Source: Okapia johnstoni (taxonomy: Eukaryota; Chordata; Mammalia; Artiodactyla; Giraffidae). Taken from it: a stretch of DNA of 64,000 bases. The DNA lies in NCBI GenBank assembly GCA_024291935.2, contig CM044309.1, positions 33,256,001 to 33,320,000 of the forward strand, read 5' to 3'. Positions 59,620-64,000 of the stretch are shown here, in pieces (position 1 is the stretch's first letter; each line of letters starts with the position of its first letter). Under the pieces are notes generated by a model. It was not told where the DNA came from. It saw only the letters and a program-made list of their open reading frames with translations, and did no database searches. A program made the translations under genes and the position numbers.

Positions 59620-60714
59620 ATAACCACTTAGAAGTTTATTGAGTGTCTGCTTAAAGTATAGTGTGCTGTACCAAGGTCTATCCTGTAGAGAATTAAGTAA
59701 GCTTTCTTTCTCATTATTTGAAAAACACACTTTTTCCTAGGATAGACCTCAAAAACAAGTCTCAGTAAATCTGAGAACTTTGACACCATATTAAGCATCT
59801 CTTTCAACCATAGCAGAATGAGACTAGAAATCAACTGCAAGGAAAAAACTGCAAAAACACAAACACGTGAAAGCTTTTTTACATGTTTGCAGTATGCTAC
59901 TAAAAACCAACGGATCATTGAAGAAATCAAAGATGATTTGAAAGTGTAAGAGGATTGGAGAAAAAGAAAATGCATACATAACAACCATACTCTGTGGGAG
60001 GCAGCTAAAGGAGTTCTAAGGGAAATTTATAGTGATACAAACCTACGTATGGAAAATCTCAAAGAAACACTCTAATCTTACACCTATAGGAACTAGAAAA
60101 ATATAAACAAAACCCAAAGTTAGTAGAAGGAAAGAAATCATAAAGATTGAAGTAGAAATGGGTGAAATAGAGGCTGAAAAATAAAAAATAGAAAAGGTCA
60201 ATGAAACTAAGAGCTGATTCTTTGAAAAGATAAAGAAAATTGATAAACCTTTGGTCAGACTCATCAAGAAAAGAATGAGAAAGGGCCCATACAACCAAAA
60301 ACGAAAAAGGAGTTGTAACCGTCACCACAGAAATTCGAAGGATTTCATAGGAGATTACTATGAACAAAATGGACGAACTAGAAGTGGATAAATTCCGAAA
60401 AACTTAGTTTCCCAGTATTGAATCAGTAGGACATATAAAATATGAGCAGAGTGATTACCAGTAATTAAATTGAGTCAGTGATTTTAAAAATCCCAGCAAA
60501 TGAAAGTCCAGAACCAAGTGGTTTCATAGGTGAATTCTACCAAATATTTAAGAAGTTAGCATCTATCCTTTTTAAACTATTCTTTAAAAAAGTGAGGAGA
60601 AGAAATGCTTCAGAACTCATTCTACAAGGCCTGCATCACCCTTATACCAAACCAGACAAGGACACCACAAGAAAAGAATAGGCCAGTGTTCCTGATTTAT
60701 TCAAAATAAATGAA

Positions 60715-62470
60715 TAGTTAGTTAAGTCACTCAATAGTGTCTGACTCTTTGCGACCCGGTGGACTGCAGCACGCCAGGCTTACCTGTCCAGCACCAACTC
60801 CTGGAGCTTGCTCAAATTCATGTCCGTCGAGTCAGTGATGCCATCCAACCATCTCATCCTCCATCGTCCCCTTCTCCTCCTGCCTTCAATCTTTCCCAGT
60901 ATCAGGGTCTTTTCCAGTGAGTCAGCTGTTCACATCAGGTGGCCAAAGTATTGAAGTTTCAGCTTCAGCATCAGTCCTTCCAATGAACACCCAGGACTGA
61001 TCTCCTTTAGCATGGACTCGTTAGATCTCCTTGCAGTCCAAGGGACTCTCAAGAGTCTTCTCCAATACCACAGTTCAAAAGCATCAATTCAGCTTTCTTT
61101 ACAGTACAACTTTCACATCCATACATGACTACTGGAAAAACCATAACTTTGGCTACGGGGACCTTTGTAGGCAAAGTAATGTCTCTGCTTTTTAATATGC
61201 TGTCTAGGTTAATCATAGCTTTTCTTCCAAGGAGCAAGTGTCTTTTACTTTCATGGCTGCAGTCACCAACTGCAGTGATTTTGGAGCCCAAGAAAATAAA
61301 GTCTGTCACTGTTTCCATTGTTTCCCCATCTATTTGCCATGAAGTGATGGGACCAGATGTCATGATCTTAGTTTTCTGAATATTGAGTTTTAAGCCAACT
61401 TTTTTCACTCTCCTCTTTCACTTTCATCAAGAGGTTGTTTAGTTCTTCCTCACTTTCTGCCATAAGGTTGGTGCCATCTGTGTATCTGAGGTTATTGATA
61501 TTTCTCCCTGAAATCTTGATTCCAGCTTGTGCTTTATCCAGCCTGGCATTTCGCATGATGTACTCTGCATATAAGTTAAATAAGCAAGGTGACAATATAC
61601 AGCCTGACGCACACCTTTCCCGATTTGTAACCAGTCTGTTGTTTCACGTCCAGTTCTAACTGTTGCTTCTTGACCTGCATACAGATTTCTCAGGAAACAA
61701 GTCAGGTGGTCTGGTATTCCCAACTCTTTAAGAATTTTCCACAGTTTGTTGTGATCCACACAATCAAAGGCTTTGGTGTAGTCAATAAAGCAGAAGTAGA
61801 TGTTTTTCTAGAATTCTCTTGCTTTTTCTATGATGCAGTGGATGTTGGCAATTTGATCTCTGGTTTCTCTGCCTTTTCTAAATCAAGCTTGAACATCTGG
61901 AAGTTGTCGGTTCACGTACTGTTGCGGTCTGGCTTGAGAATTTTGAGCATTAGTTTGCTAGCGTGTTAGAGAAGTGCAATTGTGCAGTAGTCTGAGCATT
62001 CTTTGGCATTGCCTTTCCTTGGGATTGGAATGAAAACTGACCTTTTCCAGTCCTGTGGCCACTGCTGAGTTTTCCAAATTTGCTGGCATATTGAGTGCAG
62101 CCCTTTTATAATGTCATCTTTTAGGATTTGAAATAGCTCAACTGGAATTCCATCACTAGCTTTGTTCATAGTGATGCTTCCTAAGGCCCACTTGACTTCA
62201 CATTCTAGGATGTCTGGCTCTAGATGAGTGATCACACCACTGTGGTTATCTGGGTCATGAAGATATTTTTTGTATAGTTCTTCTGTGTATTCTTGTCACC
62301 TCTTCATAAAATCTTCTGCTTCTTTTAGGTCCATACCATTTCTGTCCTTTTCATGCCCATCTTTGCATGAAATGTTCCCTTGGTATCTCTAATTGTCTTG
62401 AAAAGATCTCTAGTGTTTCCTGTTCTATTGTTTTCCTCTATTTCTTTGCGTTGATCACTGAGGAAGGCTT
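60715..62470 (-). mobile_element. BovB LINE, longest copy here (about 1.75 kb)
   Basis: Antisense BovB (RTE clade). It runs from the 3' end (AAGTCACTCAATAGTGTCTG) leftmost, through the C-terminal ORF, to the reverse-transcriptase domain, and breaks off near GCGTTGATCACTGAGGAAGG. It is 5'-truncated and lacks the endonuclease part of the ORF. Confidence 0.95.
61049..62235 (-). pseudogene. BovB reverse-transcriptase ORF, decayed
   Basis: Antisense frames give pieces of an RTE reverse transcriptase: 61966-62235 (NKASDGIPVELFQILKDD), 61439-61759 (LRNLYAGQEATVRTG), 61368-61595 and 61049-61408 (SGPITSWQIDGETMETV). They are joined only through frameshifts and stops. In 61368-61595 the catalytic box, YADD in active relatives, reads YTDG at 61473-61484, so a metal-binding Asp is lost. 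Loss of the N-terminal endonuclease, the frame breaks and the altered box make activity impossible. Confidence 0.9.
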
Positions 62471-62504
62471 AAATCCTCAACATATTAGCAGACCAAATTC
62501 AGGA

Positions 62505-62722
62505 CTACATTCCCTGGTGACTCAGACAATAAAGAATCTGCCTGCAATGTAGGAGACCCACCTTCTATCCCTGGGTCAGGAAGATCATCTGGAGAAGGGA
62601 ATGACTACATACTCCAGTATTCTTGCCTGAAAAAATTCTGGGAGCCTGGCTACTCCTGGCTAGTCCATGGGATTGCAAAGACTTGGACATGATTGAGAGA
62701 CTAACACTTTCACTTTTTTCAT
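62505..62722 (+). repeat. Bov-tA SINE inside L1
   Basis: It runs from CATTCCCTGGTGACTCAGAC to ACTAACACTTTCACTTTTTT. The L1 resumes at CATGCTTATGATCAAGTG. Confidence 0.93.
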
Positions 62723-62944
62723 GCTTATGATCAAGTGGGATTTATCCTAGGTATGCAAGAATGACTCAGTATCCACAAATCAAACAGTGTGACACACCAC
62801 ATTAACAAATTGAACAATAGAAGTCATTCATAGATACAGAAAAAGATTTTGACAGAATTCAACATCGATTTGTGGTTAAAAACTCTTAACAAACTAGGTA
62901 TTAGGAAACATACCTGAACATAATAAAGTCCATATATGACAAAC

Positions 62945-63066
62945 GACTCAATGGACATGAGTTTGAGCAAACTCTAGGAGATGGCGAAGGACAGGTAAGC
63001 CTGGCATGCTGCAGTCCATGGGGTCACAAAGAGTCAGACACAACTGAGCGACTGAATGACAACAGC
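62945..63066 (+). mobile_element. BovB LINE 3' tail, 122 bp, inside L1
   Basis: Sense tail (GACTCAATGGACATGAGTTT ... GACTGAATGACAACAGC). A 9-bp TSD, ATGACAAAC, lies at 62936-62944 and 63067-63075. Confidence 0.96.
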
Positions 63067-64000
63067 ATGACAAACCTACAACCAACATCATATTCAGTGG
63101 TGAAAAGATGAAAGAATTTCCTTTAAGATCAGGAACAAGACAATAATGTCCACTCTGAACACTTTTACTCAGCATAGTATTGGAAATCCTAGCCATAGTA
63201 ATCAGAGAAGAAAAAGAAATAAGGAATTTGAATTGTAAAAGAAGTAAAACTCACTGTTTGCAGGTGACATAAAAATACTATATATGGAAAAACTTAATGA
63301 CAACATTAAGAAAAAAACCTATTAGAACAAATATATGAATTCAATAGTAAAGTTTTAGAAATTTATTCTGTTTCTATACACTAACAATGAGCTGTCAAAA
63401 GAGAAATGAAAAAATTCCATGTATAATTGCATCAAAAGGAATAAAATATGTAGGAATAAATCTAACCAAGGAGGTGAAAGACTTCTACTTGAAAAACTAA
63501 AAGATGTTGAGGAAAGACATTGAAGAAGACACATACATTGGAAAGATATACTTTACTCATGAATTGAAAGAATTAATATTGCTAAAATGGCCATACTTTC
63601 CAAGAAAATCTACAGATTCAATACAATCCCTATGAAAATACTAATGACATTTTTCAGAGAACTAGAACAAATAAAAAACTTGTATGGAAACACAAAAGAC
63701 CCTGAATACCAAAGTGATCTTGAGAAAGAAGAAAGCTGATGGCATCATGAACCTGATATCAAATTATACTACAAAGCTACAGTAATCAAAACAGTATGAT
63801 AACATGCTGTTACCAAGTGCCACAGGAAAAGATGCTCAACATGAGGAATTATCAGAGAAATGCAGATCAAAACTGCAATGTAGTGTCATCTTATACCAGT
63901 CAGAATGGCCATCATTAAAAGGCTACAGATAATAAATTGCTGGAGAGAAAGTGGGAAAAAGGGAACCTTACTACACTGTTGGTGGGAATGTAATTTGTAC

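Larger units (their letters stand above)
48380..64000 (+). other. ZNF704: Intron downstream of the ZNF704 exon (partial)
   Basis: No downstream exon is seen before the window ends. The expected following peptide (a conserved serine-rich stretch, then the zinc finger) is absent from all frames. The span holds L1, BovB, SINE, Tigger and hAT insertions in otherwise unremarkable AT-rich sequence. Confidence 0.65.
59735..64000 (+). mobile_element. L1 LINE ORF2 to near 3' end, interrupted, runs off window
   Basis: Sense L1: AGACTAGAAATCAACTGCAA (59820s), AAGAGCTGATTCTTTGAAAA (60210s), GATCAAGTGGGATTTATCCT (62730s), GATTCAATACAATCCCTATG (63610s), AATGGCCATCATTAAAAGGC (63900s). Frames are broken throughout. 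It is interrupted by a BovB (60715), a Bov-tA (62505) and a BovB tail (62945), and shows an internal deletion near 63800. Confidence 0.9.

Noticed and set aside
60478..60681. 67-codon ORF with reverse-transcriptase flavour
   Set aside because: It is a fragment of decayed L1 ORF2, broken on both sides.
1..64000. Repeated 200-bp units that could suggest a CRISPR or other repeat array
   Set aside because: The units are dispersed in both orientations with TSDs and unequal spacing. They are SINEs, not an array.

Overview
This window is ruminant nuclear DNA, most likely from a bovid such as cattle, sheep or goat. It is dense in repeats specific to ruminants: about 30 tRNA-Glu-derived Bov-tA and BOV-A2 SINEs, about 11 BovB (RTE-type) LINE pieces, cetartiodactyl CHR SINEs, ruminant L1 3' ends and a mariner MITE. 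They lie over an older mammalian layer of L1, L2, MIR, MaLR LTRs, Tigger and hAT elements. The repeats alone do not separate the bovid species. No bacterial operon, phage, CRISPR array or functional RNA gene was seen.

Only one protein-coding segment can be supported: an internal exon at 48138-48379 on the + strand. It is open throughout, has a consensus acceptor and donor, and encodes 80 residues plus two bases of a split codon. I recognise the peptide as part of zinc finger protein 704 (ZNF704, of the ZNF395/SLC2A4RG family). The window therefore appears to be intronic DNA of ZNF704 on both sides of one exon, read 5' to 3' on the + strand. Neither the GC-rich first exon nor the zinc-finger and C-terminal exons are here.

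Layout. 1-13 kb: intron with scattered SINEs and BovB tails, including a BOV-A2 nested in a Bov-tA. 13.4-17.1 kb: an old + strand L1 carrying a BovB, a Bov-tA and a dimeric Bov-tA flanked by 145-bp direct repeats. 17-22.8 kb: mostly low-repeat intron. 22.8-25.8 kb: a multi-layer nest (L1, then a probable LTR, then BovB, then Bov-tA, plus a CHR SINE and a young L1 3' end). 26-31 kb: a (GT)26 microsatellite, an unexplained 141-codon antisense ORF, a mariner MITE, MaLR LTRs in both orientations and an inverted SINE pair. 31-47 kb: low-repeat intron with SINEs, L2 and microsatellites. 47-49 kb: the exon, flanked by CHR and Bov-tA insertions. 49-59 kb: L1, Tigger, hAT and BOV-A2 insertions. 59.7-64 kb: an L1 carrying a 1.75-kb antisense BovB with a decayed reverse transcriptase, running off the window end.

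There is no gene cluster acting together here. The informative content is the exon and the insertion history, which can be dated in places from target-site duplications (TSDs) read directly in the sequence. I found no sign of a new molecular system. Repeat family names were assigned by eye from remembered consensus patterns, and element ends without a stated TSD are accurate to about 10-30 bases.
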